From NCBI RefSeq assembly GCF_004000825.1, contig NZ_BILZ01000024.1:1-64000 (forward strand): DNA of 64,000 nucleotides, given 5' to 3'. Shown one piece after another: positions 24,187 through 32,998 of this stretch. The DNA comes from Paenibacillus kobensis NBRC 15729 (GTDB lineage: Bacteria; Bacillota; Bacilli; Paenibacillales; Paenibacillaceae). The stretch's first letter is position 1. Each line of letters starts with the position of its first letter. The notes beneath the pieces are model-generated. The model was not told the origin of the DNA and did not search any database. It saw nothing but the letters and a program-made list of their open reading frames with translations. The position numbers and the translations under genes are program-made.

Positions 24187-24354
24187 ATGATTGGAATAAA
24201 GGATGACATCAATTGCCGGATCAAATTGGCAGGTCCGGTCACCGGTTATGGCTTCCTGGGCCGCAGACGCAAGATCGAGCATATTCATCTGGCGCTTGAC
24301 GACGCGGAATCGTTCTTGTCGGCTTTGAATAGAGGGGAGCAAAGGCTAGTATGA
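24187..24354 (+). CDS. small basic protein of unknown function (55 aa)
   Basis: A clear short gene: GGAGG is 8 bases before the ATG, and the stop overlaps the next gene's ATG (ATGA). The product is basic in the middle (GFLGRRRKIEHIHL) with an alternating hydrophobic C-terminus (LALDDAESFLSALNRG). There is no membrane segment. It lies between the PLC-like gene and the membrane protein upstream of amj, so it is likely part of that cluster. No family recognised. Confidence 0.65.
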   Translation: MIGIKDDINCRIKLAGPVTGYGFLGRRRKIEHIHLALDDAESFLSALNRGEQRLV

Positions 24355-24698
24355 ATCCGTTGGAGAAGAAGCTCGTCAAAACGGGGATCTATACCTTCAT
24401 TATCGGCTTACTCATAGGATTGCTGCTCGTGAAGGATGAATACCGGACCGCGCATGACGTAGGCACCTACTTGACGGTGGGGAAGCCGTGGAAACAATAT
24501 GTGCTGGAATTGCTCCGGTTCGCAGCGAAGATATCGCTTGTTTCTCTCGCCGTTATTACGGTTAAGCATTTCGTCGAACCGATGCAGCGGGACGATACTT
24601 TCTCCTTCTTTAAAGGCTTTGTACAAGCTTTTGTCGCCGTGTTGCTATTGATGGTTGCCGCGGTGCCCATTCTGATGTGGCTTACTGGCAGTTTCTGA
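24351..24698 (+). CDS. small membrane protein upstream of amj (115 aa)
   Basis: Three hydrophobic segments are visible: GIYTFIIGLLIGLLLVK, FAAKISLVSLAVITV and GFVQAFVAVLLLMVAAVPILMWL. KHFVEPMQRDD sits in a loop. GAGG is about 12 bases upstream. ATGA overlap with the 55-residue gene and 3 bases to amj argue for one operon. I do not recognise the family. Confidence 0.72.
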   Translation: MNPLEKKLVKTGIYTFIIGLLIGLLLVKDEYRTAHDVGTYLTVGKPWKQYVLELLRFAAKISLVSLAVITVKHFVEPMQRDDTFSFFKGFVQAFVAVLLLMVAAVPILMWLTGSF

Positions 24699-24701
24699 CG
24701 T

Positions 24702-25496
24702 ATGCTTAACAATTTAATTTTTGTATTCGTGCTGACGATGATTATCCATACGGCAGAGACGCTGTCTTACGCTGTCCGGTTCGCTGGTGTTCAGTTGAAC
24801 AAGATTGCCGTCGCTTTGTCGCTGACCGGCATTATCGTTCTCGTCTCCAGAACAGCGAATATGCTGCAAGGGCCGCTTACGGCGACGTTCGTCGATCATG
24901 CTAAGAAGCAGGCCGACTTTCCGCTGATGGACTATATGCGTGTTATCTTGTTCGCAGCATCGCTTGGAACCATTGTTGCCATTGGACTTTTCCCGTCTTT
25001 TGTCAGCCTGTTCAGCCGGATTATTGCGAAGCTGGAAGTGGCCGGTTCAATTCCGAAGCTTATTACAGGCGTTACGATCGGTCAATTGATCAACACAAAA
25101 TATTATTTGCGCAAGCCGGCTTTCTCGTTCTACTACTTCCGGTATCTCGGCATTCCGAAACGGTTAATTGTCATGAACGTGTTCGTAACAGCATTCTACA
25201 CCGTAGGCGTCATGGCCTCGCTTTATTGTTCGTTCTTACTTCCGGATTACAGCACGACGGCATCTCAAGCATCCGGGATCATTAACGGCATCGCCACGAT
25301 CATGCTCACCATCTTCATCGACCCTCAACTTGGCCTTATTACCGATAAGGCTCTACACCACGAGCGATACCAAGCCCAATTAGGCAAAGTGTATATCGTC
25401 ATGATGACATCCCGTTTTTTGGGCACTTTGCTCGGTCAATTCATTATTATTCCGGCGGCGTATTTTATCGGCATGGTCATAAAGCTGATGTATTAA
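24702..25496 (+). CDS. amj: lipid II flippase Amj family protein (264 aa)
   Basis: Amj (YdaH, DUF2837) moves lipid II across the membrane as an alternative to MurJ, under SigM control in Bacillus subtilis. The N-terminal FVLTMIIHTAETLSYAVRFA and TGIIVLVSRTANMLQGPLTA are typical, and the two-fold membrane repeat is present with about six helices. RKPAFSFYYFRYLGIPKRL is in a loop. No sigma-M promoter was searched for in detail. It probably acts with the small membrane protein just upstream, which is inference from spacing. Confidence 0.87.
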   Translation: MLNNLIFVFVLTMIIHTAETLSYAVRFAGVQLNKIAVALSLTGIIVLVSRTANMLQGPLTATFVDHAKKQADFPLMDYMRVILFAASLGTIVAIGLFPSFVSLFSRIIAKLEVAGSIPKLITGVTIGQLINTKYYLRKPAFSFYYFRYLGIPKRLIVMNVFVTAFYTVGVMASLYCSFLLPDYSTTASQASGIINGIATIMLTIFIDPQLGLITDKALHHERYQAQLGKVYIVMMTSRFLGTLLGQFIIIPAAYFIGMVIKLMY

Positions 25497-25589
25497 GGAG
25501 TAAGCATTCAATAACGAACGAATCGTAACATTCAAAAAGCGGATGGTTTGCTGCACGCCACAATCCAATGAGCGAAAGGGTGTAGACCG

Positions 25590-26033
25590 ATGCTCAAGAA
25601 AGTGATTGAACTGTTTGCGGCCCCTGTCAGTCATACCATCTTGTCGCTCCTTTTTATGTATCATATTGGCACGGAAGCTATAGGGCCTTCCGTACTTGTC
25701 CTTTGGATCGTACTGTTATTAGTCGTCAATTGCCTCGTGTCGATGCTGACCGCGAAAGGCCGATGGTACGCATTTCTTGTTACTTTCGGCTTGTATATTC
25801 TCCTGCTCGCGGTGTTTACAGCGGTCCGGATGGCGGTCGTACATCAGCATGATCTGTCATCTGATTACTATGGAATCGGGATGGCACAGTTTTTTATCGG
25901 CTTGCCGGTCAGCCTCGGTACCGTTGTGCTCGGTTCGGCACAAGGGCAGTTGTTAAGCTATTTGCTCCAAGAGAGGATTACGCGATTGTTCGCCGTATTC
26001 AACGGCAGCCCCAATCAACCTGTGGACAGATGA
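25590..26033 (+). CDS. four-helix membrane protein (147 aa)
   Basis: Four hydrophobic segments: VSHTILSLLFMYHI, VLVLWIVLLLVVNCLVSML, AFLVTFGLYILLLAVFTAV and IGMAQFFIGLPVSLGTVVLG. No motif I recognise. GCGAAAGGG lies about 7 bases upstream. It begins 93 bases after amj and is in the same direction but might have its own promoter. Confidence 0.7.
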   Translation: MLKKVIELFAAPVSHTILSLLFMYHIGTEAIGPSVLVLWIVLLLVVNCLVSMLTAKGRWYAFLVTFGLYILLLAVFTAVRMAVVHQHDLSSDYYGIGMAQFFIGLPVSLGTVVLGSAQGQLLSYLLQERITRLFAVFNGSPNQPVDR

Positions 26034-26154
26034 ACAGCGGGCTGAAAGACGATCATTCATAAAATAATACGATGATAGCGTATGAGAGTGCCATCGGACA
26101 GATGGCTTGAAAGCATACAATGGATACAGCAGAATCTTGAAAGGAGGCGTAGGC

Positions 26155-27933
26155 GTGAGAAGGCGGCTGTCTATTCGTACGCATATCGGAATGAGCATAG
26201 CAGCCGTCATGCTTCTCATGCTGCTGTTGATCGGGTTTTTATCTTATTCGTATGTTTCAACTTTACTTACCAACAAATCACAGCGTTATGCCTACTCTAT
26301 CGAGCAGCAATCGAGCGGCAGGCTGGAGACGTTAGTGAACGGGCTTGATGAATCGACTCTTCAAATTGCCATGGATTATGGGGTACAGAAGGTGCTTGAG
26401 CGAAGCCGCAGCGGACAGGAGATTCGTTCGGCAGACATTGGTCTCGCACAAGAGCCGGTCGCCCGGATGATGGGCAGACAAGAGGTGCGTCTAACGATAG
26501 GAGTATATGACAAGACCGGGACATTGCTGCCGCTGGATACGAATGATCCTTCTAATGAAGACTCGCTTCCTCGCGATTGGAAAGCGGCGGCAGACCGCCA
26601 ATCCGGCCATTTAATCTGGCTTCATGCTGCGGATGAGCCCGTCGATGAGCGTTCACCTCTAATCGGCATCCGCCAAATCCGGCTTGAATCCGATCATTAC
26701 CTTGGCGGCGGCTATATTCTCATACGCGTGCCAGCATCTGAATTCTATTACTTGAACGGGGCAGCGGCTGGCTTGGAAGGCAGTATGTTCTATTTGTTGA
26801 ACGGGAATAGTTTAGTCGAAATTTATGAAAGCGGCGACGTCACGGATCGCCTGCCAGTTGAACGAGTCATCCGGTCAGATGAAAGCGCAACGGTCTGGAA
26901 GGGAGAAACCTATCGGCTTGTACATGGCTCGAAGGCGGCGAAAGGGTTATCGCTCGTTATGGTCGTGCCGAATCGAGCATTATCTCAGGGATTGGACGGT
27001 CTCGGCCGTCTTTTCGTTATTTTCGGAGCAGTCGGAACATTGCTGGTTGTCGCAGTTTCGTATTTGCTCTCCTCTTTGGTCACGAAGCCGATCCGCGGGT
27101 TAAGCCGGATGCTGCAAAGCAGCAGCGACGGAACGTTCAAGAGGAACACGCAAACCTACCGAAGCCGCGAGCTGCAGGAGTTGAATGCAAGCTACAACGA
27201 AATGGCGGCGGGACTTAACAAGCTCATCGATGAGGGGTATAAACTGCAAATTGCGGGCATGCATGCAGAGATGAAGGCGCTGCAGGCTCGGATTCATCCG
27301 CATTTTTTATATAACACGCTGGAAGCGTTCTACTGGTCGCTCTTTCGCAGAGGGGAAGCAGAGCTGGCCCGCAGCATCGTTAGCCTGTCCAATCTGTTCC
27401 GATATTCGATACGCCAGGACAAGCAGGACGGAATTGTGACAGTGACGCTCGCCGACGAACTGGACCATGTGCGGCATTATTTATCCTTGATGTCGATGAG
27501 AATGGGCAACCGGTTATCATGGGAGATCAATGCCGAGCCTGGGCTGCTGAAGCAGGTCGTTCCGAAGTTGATCGTCCAGCCGCTTGTGGAGAATGCAATA
27601 TTGCACGGCATAGAGCCTGCCATTGGACCAGGATATATCCGAATTGAAGCTAGGTACGCCACCTTAACGGAAGAGTCGTTCGAATTGAAAGTCTCTGACA
27701 GCGGAGCATCACTGCATGAGGAAGCGGCAGCCGAGTTGAATAGGAAGCTGCAGGGCGGAGCTATGCCAGAAGGCGGCCGTTCGGGCGTCGGTTTATATTA
27801 TGTGAATCGGCTGATTCAACTCCAGTACGGCACGCACTTTGGACTAAATTTGAGAACAAGTGCGGAGCCACCTGAGACGATTGCGTTATTAAAGCTGCCG
27901 ACTGTCGATCCGAAGGGAATGGAGCACGAATGA
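26155..27933 (+). CDS. YesM-type sensor histidine kinase (592 aa)
   Basis: A membrane two-component sensor. TM1 is at about residues 9-30 and TM2 at about 284-306, with an extracellular sensing domain between (resembling dCache). A HAMP domain follows, then the phosphoacceptor His383 in RIHPHFLYNTLE, and an ATPase with N and G boxes (QPLVENAILHGIEP, DSGASLH, GGRSGVGLYYVNRLIQ). GTG 26155 is chosen: AAGGAGG lies 7 bases upstream. The class usually senses sugars together with a solute-binding protein. Confidence 0.93.
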   Translation: MRRRLSIRTHIGMSIAAVMLLMLLLIGFLSYSYVSTLLTNKSQRYAYSIEQQSSGRLETLVNGLDESTLQIAMDYGVQKVLERSRSGQEIRSADIGLAQEPVARMMGRQEVRLTIGVYDKTGTLLPLDTNDPSNEDSLPRDWKAAADRQSGHLIWLHAADEPVDERSPLIGIRQIRLESDHYLGGGYILIRVPASEFYYLNGAAAGLEGSMFYLLNGNSLVEIYESGDVTDRLPVERVIRSDESATVWKGETYRLVHGSKAAKGLSLVMVVPNRALSQGLDGLGRLFVIFGAVGTLLVVAVSYLLSSLVTKPIRGLSRMLQSSSDGTFKRNTQTYRSRELQELNASYNEMAAGLNKLIDEGYKLQIAGMHAEMKALQARIHPHFLYNTLEAFYWSLFRRGEAELARSIVSLSNLFRYSIRQDKQDGIVTVTLADELDHVRHYLSLMSMRMGNRLSWEINAEPGLLKQVVPKLIVQPLVENAILHGIEPAIGPGYIRIEARYATLTEESFELKVSDSGASLHEEAAAELNRKLQGGAMPEGGRSGVGLYYVNRLIQLQYGTHFGLNLRTSAEPPETIALLKLPTVDPKGMEHE

Positions 27934-28760
27934 GCAAGCCTGGAGCAGTCTGCCGAATACTGATCGCAGACGATGAAATGAATACTCGGGAAGGCATCCG
28001 ATATCTGTTAGAGCATCATTATGCGGGCAATTGGTCGATTACTACGGCGGAGCATGGTTTGGACGCATGGGAGAAGCTGCAATCGGCTGCATATGATCTG
28101 CTTATTGCTGACATTCGTATGCCGGGCATGACGGGATTAGAGCTTGTCGGCAAGCTGATGGACTCGGAGCTGGACACGGCAGTTGTGCTGCTGAGCGGCT
28201 ATGCAGAGTTCGAGTACGCTCAGCAAGGCTTGCAGTATGGCGTGGCCGATTATTTGCTCAAGCCGGCGGAGCCTGAGCGGTTGATCGAATCGATCGAGAA
28301 GGCGCTGGGAGCAAGGGCGCGCAGACGGCTGGAACGGCAAGCGTATGCGGTATGGACGATTGGCTTCGGCGAAGAAGAAGCGCAGGCGAGAAATGGTCAT
28401 TCGAATATGCATCCGAGCATTGCGAAGGCGATTGGCTATATGCAGGAGCGGCTGAACGAACCTATGTCCATGAGAGAGGTTGCGCAATATGTTCATTTAA
28501 GTCCGAGCTACTTCAGCGCTTTGTTCAAGGATGTTACGGAACTGACGTTCAGCGATTATATGATTCGGCTGCGCCACCGAAGGGCGAAGGAGTTACTCGT
28601 CAAGTCGGAGCTGGACATATTGCAGATCGCGGACGAAATCGGATATCAATCGTCAAGCTACTTCATACGGGTATTCCGCGAGCTCGAAGGCGTGACGCCG
28701 GGTCAGTTCCGCGAGTCGATTCATCAACTGGCATCAGCAGCTACCATAAGAGATTGCTAG
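27930..28760 (+). CDS. YesN-type response regulator with AraC HTH (276 aa)
   Basis: Receiver domain with D14-D15 (ADDE), phosphoacceptor Asp61 in IADIRMPGMT and Lys in LLKPAEP, then a linker of about 45 residues and an AraC double HTH (PMSMREVAQYVHLSPSYFSAL and IADEIGYQSSSYFIRVFREL). ATGA overlap with the kinase gene shows coupling. Expected targets are nearby sugar or cell-wall polymer uptake genes, possibly the solute-binding gene that follows. Confidence 0.95.
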   Translation: MSKPGAVCRILIADDEMNTREGIRYLLEHHYAGNWSITTAEHGLDAWEKLQSAAYDLLIADIRMPGMTGLELVGKLMDSELDTAVVLLSGYAEFEYAQQGLQYGVADYLLKPAEPERLIESIEKALGARARRRLERQAYAVWTIGFGEEEAQARNGHSNMHPSIAKAIGYMQERLNEPMSMREVAQYVHLSPSYFSALFKDVTELTFSDYMIRLRHRRAKELLVKSELDILQIADEIGYQSSSYFIRVFRELEGVTPGQFRESIHQLASAATIRDC

Positions 28761-28853
28761 GATAGAGGATGATAGTGCCATCACCCGTCAGCCCAGCCGA
28801 CTATACTGGAACTGTCGACAATCTAATAGTTGGAGTTGAAAGGGGATCTGCAG

Positions 28854-30107
28854 ATGAGAAGGCTGGGCCTGCTCGCGCTCATAACAGCGGTATTGGTGCT
28901 AACGACGGCATGCGGGAGCATGTTTCGTGCAGAGGATCCGTTAATGGCGAGCAATGTCAACGATGCCGATGCGGACAAGCTGGTGCTGAAAGTATGGAAT
29001 TTCGGATATCCAGAGGACGAAGAAATGCGCAAAATCCATCAGGATATCGTCGATCAGTATAACAAGTCTCATTCGTATGTAAAGCTTGTATTCGAACATT
29101 ACGATCTTCAAGCCTATTATGCGAAGATCGATGTTGCTCTAGCAAGTAATGAGATGCCGGACATCTTCGTCATGCTGGATGAATGGTTTCCGCTGTCCCG
29201 TAAAATGTTGGATGCAAACGTGGTAGGCGATTTAACCGAATCGTTAAATGCGGATGCCGCGTTCAAAAGTACGATCATACCTGGGGCGCTCGAGGCATTC
29301 TCGTATAATGGTAAGCCGTACTCTATTCCAGTCTTTATGACCTGGGTGCAGGAACTGGGCTATAACCGGGAAATTCTAGATGATTATGGCATTGCACCGC
29401 CGAAGACTTGGGACGAGCTGCTGGCAGCGGTCGACAAGCTGTATGCCACCGGCGTGAAGCCAATCGAAGGCGAACGGGATTGGCTTTCTTATATTGCTCT
29501 GCGATTAGGCGGTGACGAACGATACAAGAAGGTGTTTGCAGCCGGGGATATGTCGGATGAACTGTTTCAACAAGCGGCAGACTTGATGTACGAGCTGCGG
29601 GAGAAGCATCACGCATTCTCGAAGCGGGAGAACAATTATGCGTCAACGGGTTTATTCCTGCGCGGCGAGGCGGCGTTTACGATGGAGCGTGGTGTGAAAA
29701 ATGATCTATTTAATCAACCAGGCTCACGGATCGATGAGGTCGAATTCATTCCATTTCCGACGATAGAGGGAGGAGCAGGAAAGAGAGACACGTCGATAGG
29801 CGCTTGGGGCACCGGCTTCGCTATGTCGTCTGAAGCCGCGGCCACGCATCGGGCGGAAGCATATGAAGCGATGAAATATTTAGCTTCTTGGAAGACGCAA
29901 GAGCCGATCACTCGCATACGAGGCACCATTCCAGCATTTCGGGATTTCTCAGCTCCGGAGGGAGAAGACAAGCATGTGAAGATGTTGAAGAACCGTTATG
30001 CCCAGCAAGTGAACCGTCTTGTGCCCAACCTGGACGACATCATGAGGGATGGAGATTATGATCGGCTCATGAGTAATGCGGCGGCAAGGGCAAAAACGGA
30101 ACGTTGA
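28854..30107 (+). CDS. extracellular solute-binding lipoprotein, family 1 (417 aa)
   Basis: An ABC-transporter-type sugar-binding protein. The signal peptide ends in a lipobox (LVLTTACGS) with the Cys near residue 20. KVWNFGYPEDEEMRKIHQDI, PDIFVMLDEW, PKTWDELLAAVDKL, and FTMERGVKNDLF follow the standard family pattern. GAAAGGGGA lies about 8 bases upstream of ATG 28854. Adjacent permease and ATPase genes are absent. It may act as the ligand receptor for the kinase rather than for uptake, or use permeases elsewhere. Confidence 0.9.
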   Translation: MRRLGLLALITAVLVLTTACGSMFRAEDPLMASNVNDADADKLVLKVWNFGYPEDEEMRKIHQDIVDQYNKSHSYVKLVFEHYDLQAYYAKIDVALASNEMPDIFVMLDEWFPLSRKMLDANVVGDLTESLNADAAFKSTIIPGALEAFSYNGKPYSIPVFMTWVQELGYNREILDDYGIAPPKTWDELLAAVDKLYATGVKPIEGERDWLSYIALRLGGDERYKKVFAAGDMSDELFQQAADLMYELREKHHAFSKRENNYASTGLFLRGEAAFTMERGVKNDLFNQPGSRIDEVEFIPFPTIEGGAGKRDTSIGAWGTGFAMSSEAAATHRAEAYEAMKYLASWKTQEPITRIRGTIPAFRDFSAPEGEDKHVKMLKNRYAQQVNRLVPNLDDIMRDGDYDRLMSNAAARAKTER

Positions 30108-30134
30108 ACAAGGGGGATTTGTTCCCATCTAGAG

Positions 30135-31025
30135 CTAAATTTCAGCTGCTGCCGCCTTGCCGCTGCTTGCGCTTCGCGATTTGCGTCCTTGGCGGTTGAC
30201 AAGGAATATGCCTGCGCAGATGAAAGCTCCGCCCACCGCCACATACAGATGCAACTGCTCGCCAAGCAGCATCCAACTGGTCAATACGCCGAAGAATGGC
30301 GCAAGGAATAAGAAGGAGCTCGTCTTCGCCGCGTCGCCATTTTGAAGTAAGTAATACCAGCCGGAGAACTGGACGATGGAACAGAAGAGTGCCAACAAAA
30401 GAACGACGCTAATCGACGTACTGTTCCATTCAAACACCGGTTTTTCCGCCAATGCGCTAAGCAACAGCAGTCCGATCCCGCCGGCGAGCATCTGATAAGT
30501 CGTAAGTACCATCGTATCGAACGCCGCTCCCCACCGTTTAATAAGCAGAGTTGCTGCTGCGAAACAGAAAGCAGCTGCTAAGCAGATGAAAGTGCCTGGA
30601 GACAGGTTGACATGGAATCCGAACGTAACGGCTACGCCGACGAAGCCTACAGCTACGCCAAGCCATTGTCCGACTCGATAGGACGCTTTAGTAAACAAAC
30701 TGCCGAGCACGATGACAAGCAGCGGATTAACAAACGTAAGAATGGCCGATTCGCTCGACGTAATCCACCGCATGCTGAAGTAGCAGCAGCCCATGACGCC
30801 GGTCGACTGCAGTAAACCGATAACGGAAGCTTGCAGCCATTGGATGCCGCGGGGCTGTTGTCTGCGGGCGACAATTACAGCCATTATTCCCCCTGCAATT
30901 AAATAGCGGATCGCCATCAGCAAGAAAGGCGGTGCATAGTCCAGTCCAATACGGCCGATTGGAAAGGCAATCCCCATTAGAAACGTAGTAAGCAGCAGCA
31001 GTGACAGATATCTCATTGTGCTCAT
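30135..31025 (-). CDS. EamA-family (DMT superfamily) transporter (296 aa)
   Basis: A ten-helix drug/metabolite transporter made of two EamA repeats. The first carries LLTTFLMGIAFPIGRIGLDYAPPFLLMAIRY and the second the TYQMLAGGIGLLLLSALAE region. SESAILTFVNPLLVIVLGSLF is typical. The C-terminal tail is basic. GGGAGGG lies 8 bases upstream of the ATG. Convergent with the solute-binding gene and divergent from hisA. The exported or imported metabolite is unknown. Confidence 0.9.
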   Translation of the reverse strand: MSTMRYLSLLLLTTFLMGIAFPIGRIGLDYAPPFLLMAIRYLIAGGIMAVIVARRQQPRGIQWLQASVIGLLQSTGVMGCCYFSMRWITSSESAILTFVNPLLVIVLGSLFTKASYRVGQWLGVAVGFVGVAVTFGFHVNLSPGTFICLAAAFCFAAATLLIKRWGAAFDTMVLTTYQMLAGGIGLLLLSALAEKPVFEWNSTSISVVLLLALFCSIVQFSGWYYLLQNGDAAKTSSFLFLAPFFGVLTSWMLLGEQLHLYVAVGGAFICAGIFLVNRQGRKSRSASSGKAAAAEI

Positions 31026-31080
31026 GCGGTTATCCCTCCCGATTGTGAAGCATGCAAGTGTGATAGGTTTGCTCCTCGTA

Positions 31081-31110
31081 TTGTAAAGGACTTTAACCGC
31101 TCTGTATAAT
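31081..31110 (+). promoter_or_regulatory. sigma-A-like promoter upstream of hisA
   Basis: TTGTAA (31081-31086) and TATAAT (31105-31110) are separated by 18 bases, predicting a start near 31117. It points toward the stand-alone hisA. Confidence 0.55.
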
Positions 31111-31127
31111 GCTAACTATTAATGAAA

Positions 31128-31148
31128 GGTATCAAAAAAGTTGATACC
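31128..31148 (+). repeat. perfect inverted repeat downstream of the hisA promoter
   Basis: GGTATCAA (31128-31135) and TTGATACC (31141-31148) are perfect complements separated by AAAAG. The site lies about 11-31 bases after the predicted start, where a repressor or a transcript hairpin could act. It has no T-run, so it is not a terminator. Confidence 0.6.
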
Positions 31149-31230
31149 GCGCTTCTATCCGTGACCCCAAGCACAGAACATGATAGGATAAAAGAAATCA
31201 GTTCCAGCAAACAGCAGCATGTGGAGGATA

Positions 31231-31992
31231 ATGTTCATGAACTTTAGACCCTGTATCGATATGCATCAAGGCAAGGTGAAGCAGATTGTCGGCGAGACGC
31301 TCACGTCGGAGCAAGGGGCGGTCATTGAAAATTTTGTTTCGAGCCACGATTCGGTTTATTACGCCGAGTTGTTCAAGAAAGACAAGCTTACGGGCGGCCA
31401 TGTCATTATGCTTGGCGGCGGCAACGAGGAGGAAGCGGTTCGCGCGCTTCAAGCGTATTCGGGGGGCTTGCAGATCGGCGGCGGCATCCGTGCGGACAAC
31501 GCCCGCTTTTATTTGGAGCAAGGCGCATCGCATGTTATTGTTACATCCTATATTTTCAGAGACGGCAAGCTGGATCAGAGTAACTTGGATGCCATCGTAG
31601 CGGAAGTAGGCAAGGATAAGCTCGTCATCGACCTAAGCTGCAAGGAGAAGGACGGCAAGTGGTACGTCGTCACGAACCAATGGAAGCTGTTCAGCGACTT
31701 CGAAGTGAACGAAGCCAATATCCGGTACTTGGAGCAATTTTGCGACGAGTTTCTCGTTCATGCCGTCGACGTGGAAGGCAAACAGAGCGGCATTCAGCAA
31801 AGTCTGGTCGAGGCGCTCGCACAATGGGTCAACATTCCGTGCACGTATGCAGGCGGCGCCCGGTCGATTGAAGATTTGGAACTGTTCAAGCGTCTGTCCG
31901 GCGGCAAGCTAGGCATTACAGTCGGCAGCGCGCTCGACATATATGGCGGCAAGCTGCCGTATGAGCAAGTTGTCGCTTATTGCGCGGAATAA
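31231..31992 (+). CDS. hisA: eukaryote-type HisA isomerase (ProFAR isomerase, 253 aa)
   Basis: Catalyses the aminoaldose-to-aminoketose step in histidine synthesis (ProFAR to PRFAR). The sequence follows the plant/fungal HIS6-like subtype rather than normal bacterial HisA: RPCIDMHQGKVKQIVGETL, GHVIMLGGGNEEEA, QIGGGIRADN, VIVTSYIFRDG, IDLSCKEKDGKWYVVTNQWK, EFLVHAVDVEGKQ, TYAGGARSIEDL and VGSALDIYGGKL. The catalytic Asp10 and the Asp in VIDLSC are present. TGGAGG precedes ATG 31231 by about 5 bases and ATG 31237 by 11. No other his gene is nearby. It has its own promoter and terminator. Confidence 0.85.
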   Translation: MFMNFRPCIDMHQGKVKQIVGETLTSEQGAVIENFVSSHDSVYYAELFKKDKLTGGHVIMLGGGNEEEAVRALQAYSGGLQIGGGIRADNARFYLEQGASHVIVTSYIFRDGKLDQSNLDAIVAEVGKDKLVIDLSCKEKDGKWYVVTNQWKLFSDFEVNEANIRYLEQFCDEFLVHAVDVEGKQSGIQQSLVEALAQWVNIPCTYAGGARSIEDLELFKRLSGGKLGITVGSALDIYGGKLPYEQVVAYCAE

Positions 31993-32003
31993 CGAAAGAA
32001 ATG

Positions 32004-32032
32004 AACCGGGGCTGCTCAGCCCCGGTTTTTTT
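32004..32032 (+). terminator. rho-independent terminator after hisA
   Basis: AACCGGGGCT pairs with AGCCCCGGTT around GCTC, followed by seven T. A strong, textbook hairpin. Confidence 0.93.
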
Positions 32033-32146
32033 GTTCTAGCAAAAAATACTATATACGATATATGGGTATATATGGTATCTTATAGGCATTCATTGGCAGG
32101 ATGATCGAGTCCACCTGAGATGGATAGACCGTTAGGAGGATACAAG

Positions 32147-32452
32147 ATGCGTTCAGATTATTCGATCGGCTTGGGATTGTTAACACTGGGAGCCGGATTA
32201 GCTGCGCTCGGCGGCTTGGAGAAGGTGATCCTGTATGCGGCGCGGCCCGAGTATATTGGAGACAGCATGGGTAATTTCAGGCACTCTGTGCCCGATGCCA
32301 TCTGGAACATTACGAATATTACGCTCTGGTCAGGAGTGCCATTCGTACTTGCCGGTCTTTATATGCTGCTCCGCCGCTCGTACACGCGTATTTCTGCCCA
32401 AATTAAAGCGACCAACGATAGATTCGAACGCGAGCACAATTCGTCCAAATAG
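32147..32452 (+). CDS. small membrane protein (101 aa)
   Basis: Two hydrophobic segments: SIGLGLLTLGAGLAALGGL near the N-terminus and ITLWSGVPFVLAGLYMLL in the C-terminal half, then a basic cytoplasmic tail (RRSYTRISAQIK). TAGGAGGAT lies 7 bases upstream of ATG 32147. Upstream AT-rich DNA may hold a promoter. No family recognised. Confidence 0.72.
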   Translation: MRSDYSIGLGLLTLGAGLAALGGLEKVILYAARPEYIGDSMGNFRHSVPDAIWNITNITLWSGVPFVLAGLYMLLRRSYTRISAQIKATNDRFEREHNSSK

Positions 32453-32518
32453 CGAACAGCGGCTGCAACGGCAAGATTCTCCTCGTTGGGGCCTATTACT
32501 ATATAAGGGGCAATCACC

Positions 32519-32998
32519 ATGACGAAACTGGTTATCGAGGAAGCTGCATTCGAACATTGGCCAATTGTTCACCGTATTATGCGCGAGGCGTTCGAGGAAT
32601 ACCGGGGCGTGCTTAATCCTCCTTCCGGGGCGCTGAGGGAAAGCATGGAGGATACGGTGATGAAGCTGAAGGGGCGAGGCGGAGCCGTACTTGCTTGGCT
32701 GGACGGCGAGCCGGTCGGCTCGGCGCAATTTTACAGGGAAGAAGAGTATATGTACATCGGCCGGATATCCGTATCCGTTCATGCCAGAGGGCGCGGAATC
32801 GGGAAGCAGATCATCGCATACTTGGAACGGCTGACTGTCCAGCGCGGGGCGCAAGAAACTAGGCTTGAGGTGCGGTTGTCGATACCGGATAACATCCGTC
32901 TGTATGAGCGGCTTGGCTATAGCATTCTGGAGCATGTCGAGTATCCCGAGAAAACGGACAGCTGGTATATAATGTGCAAGCCTGCAACTGCTGGATAA
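32519..32998 (+). CDS. GNAT-family N-acetyltransferase (159 aa)
   Basis: A single-domain acetyltransferase. YIGRISVSVHARGRGIGKQI gives the acetyl-CoA loop ARGRGIG. Then LTVQRGAQETRLEVRLSIPD and NIRLYERLGYSILEHVEYPE. AAGGGG lies 8 bases before the ATG. The acceptor is unknown, but the strongly conserved ARG-x-GIG loop makes it likely active. Confidence 0.9.
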   Translation: MTKLVIEEAAFEHWPIVHRIMREAFEEYRGVLNPPSGALRESMEDTVMKLKGRGGAVLAWLDGEPVGSAQFYREEEYMYIGRISVSVHARGRGIGKQIIAYLERLTVQRGAQETRLEVRLSIPDNIRLYERLGYSILEHVEYPEKTDSWYIMCKPATAG

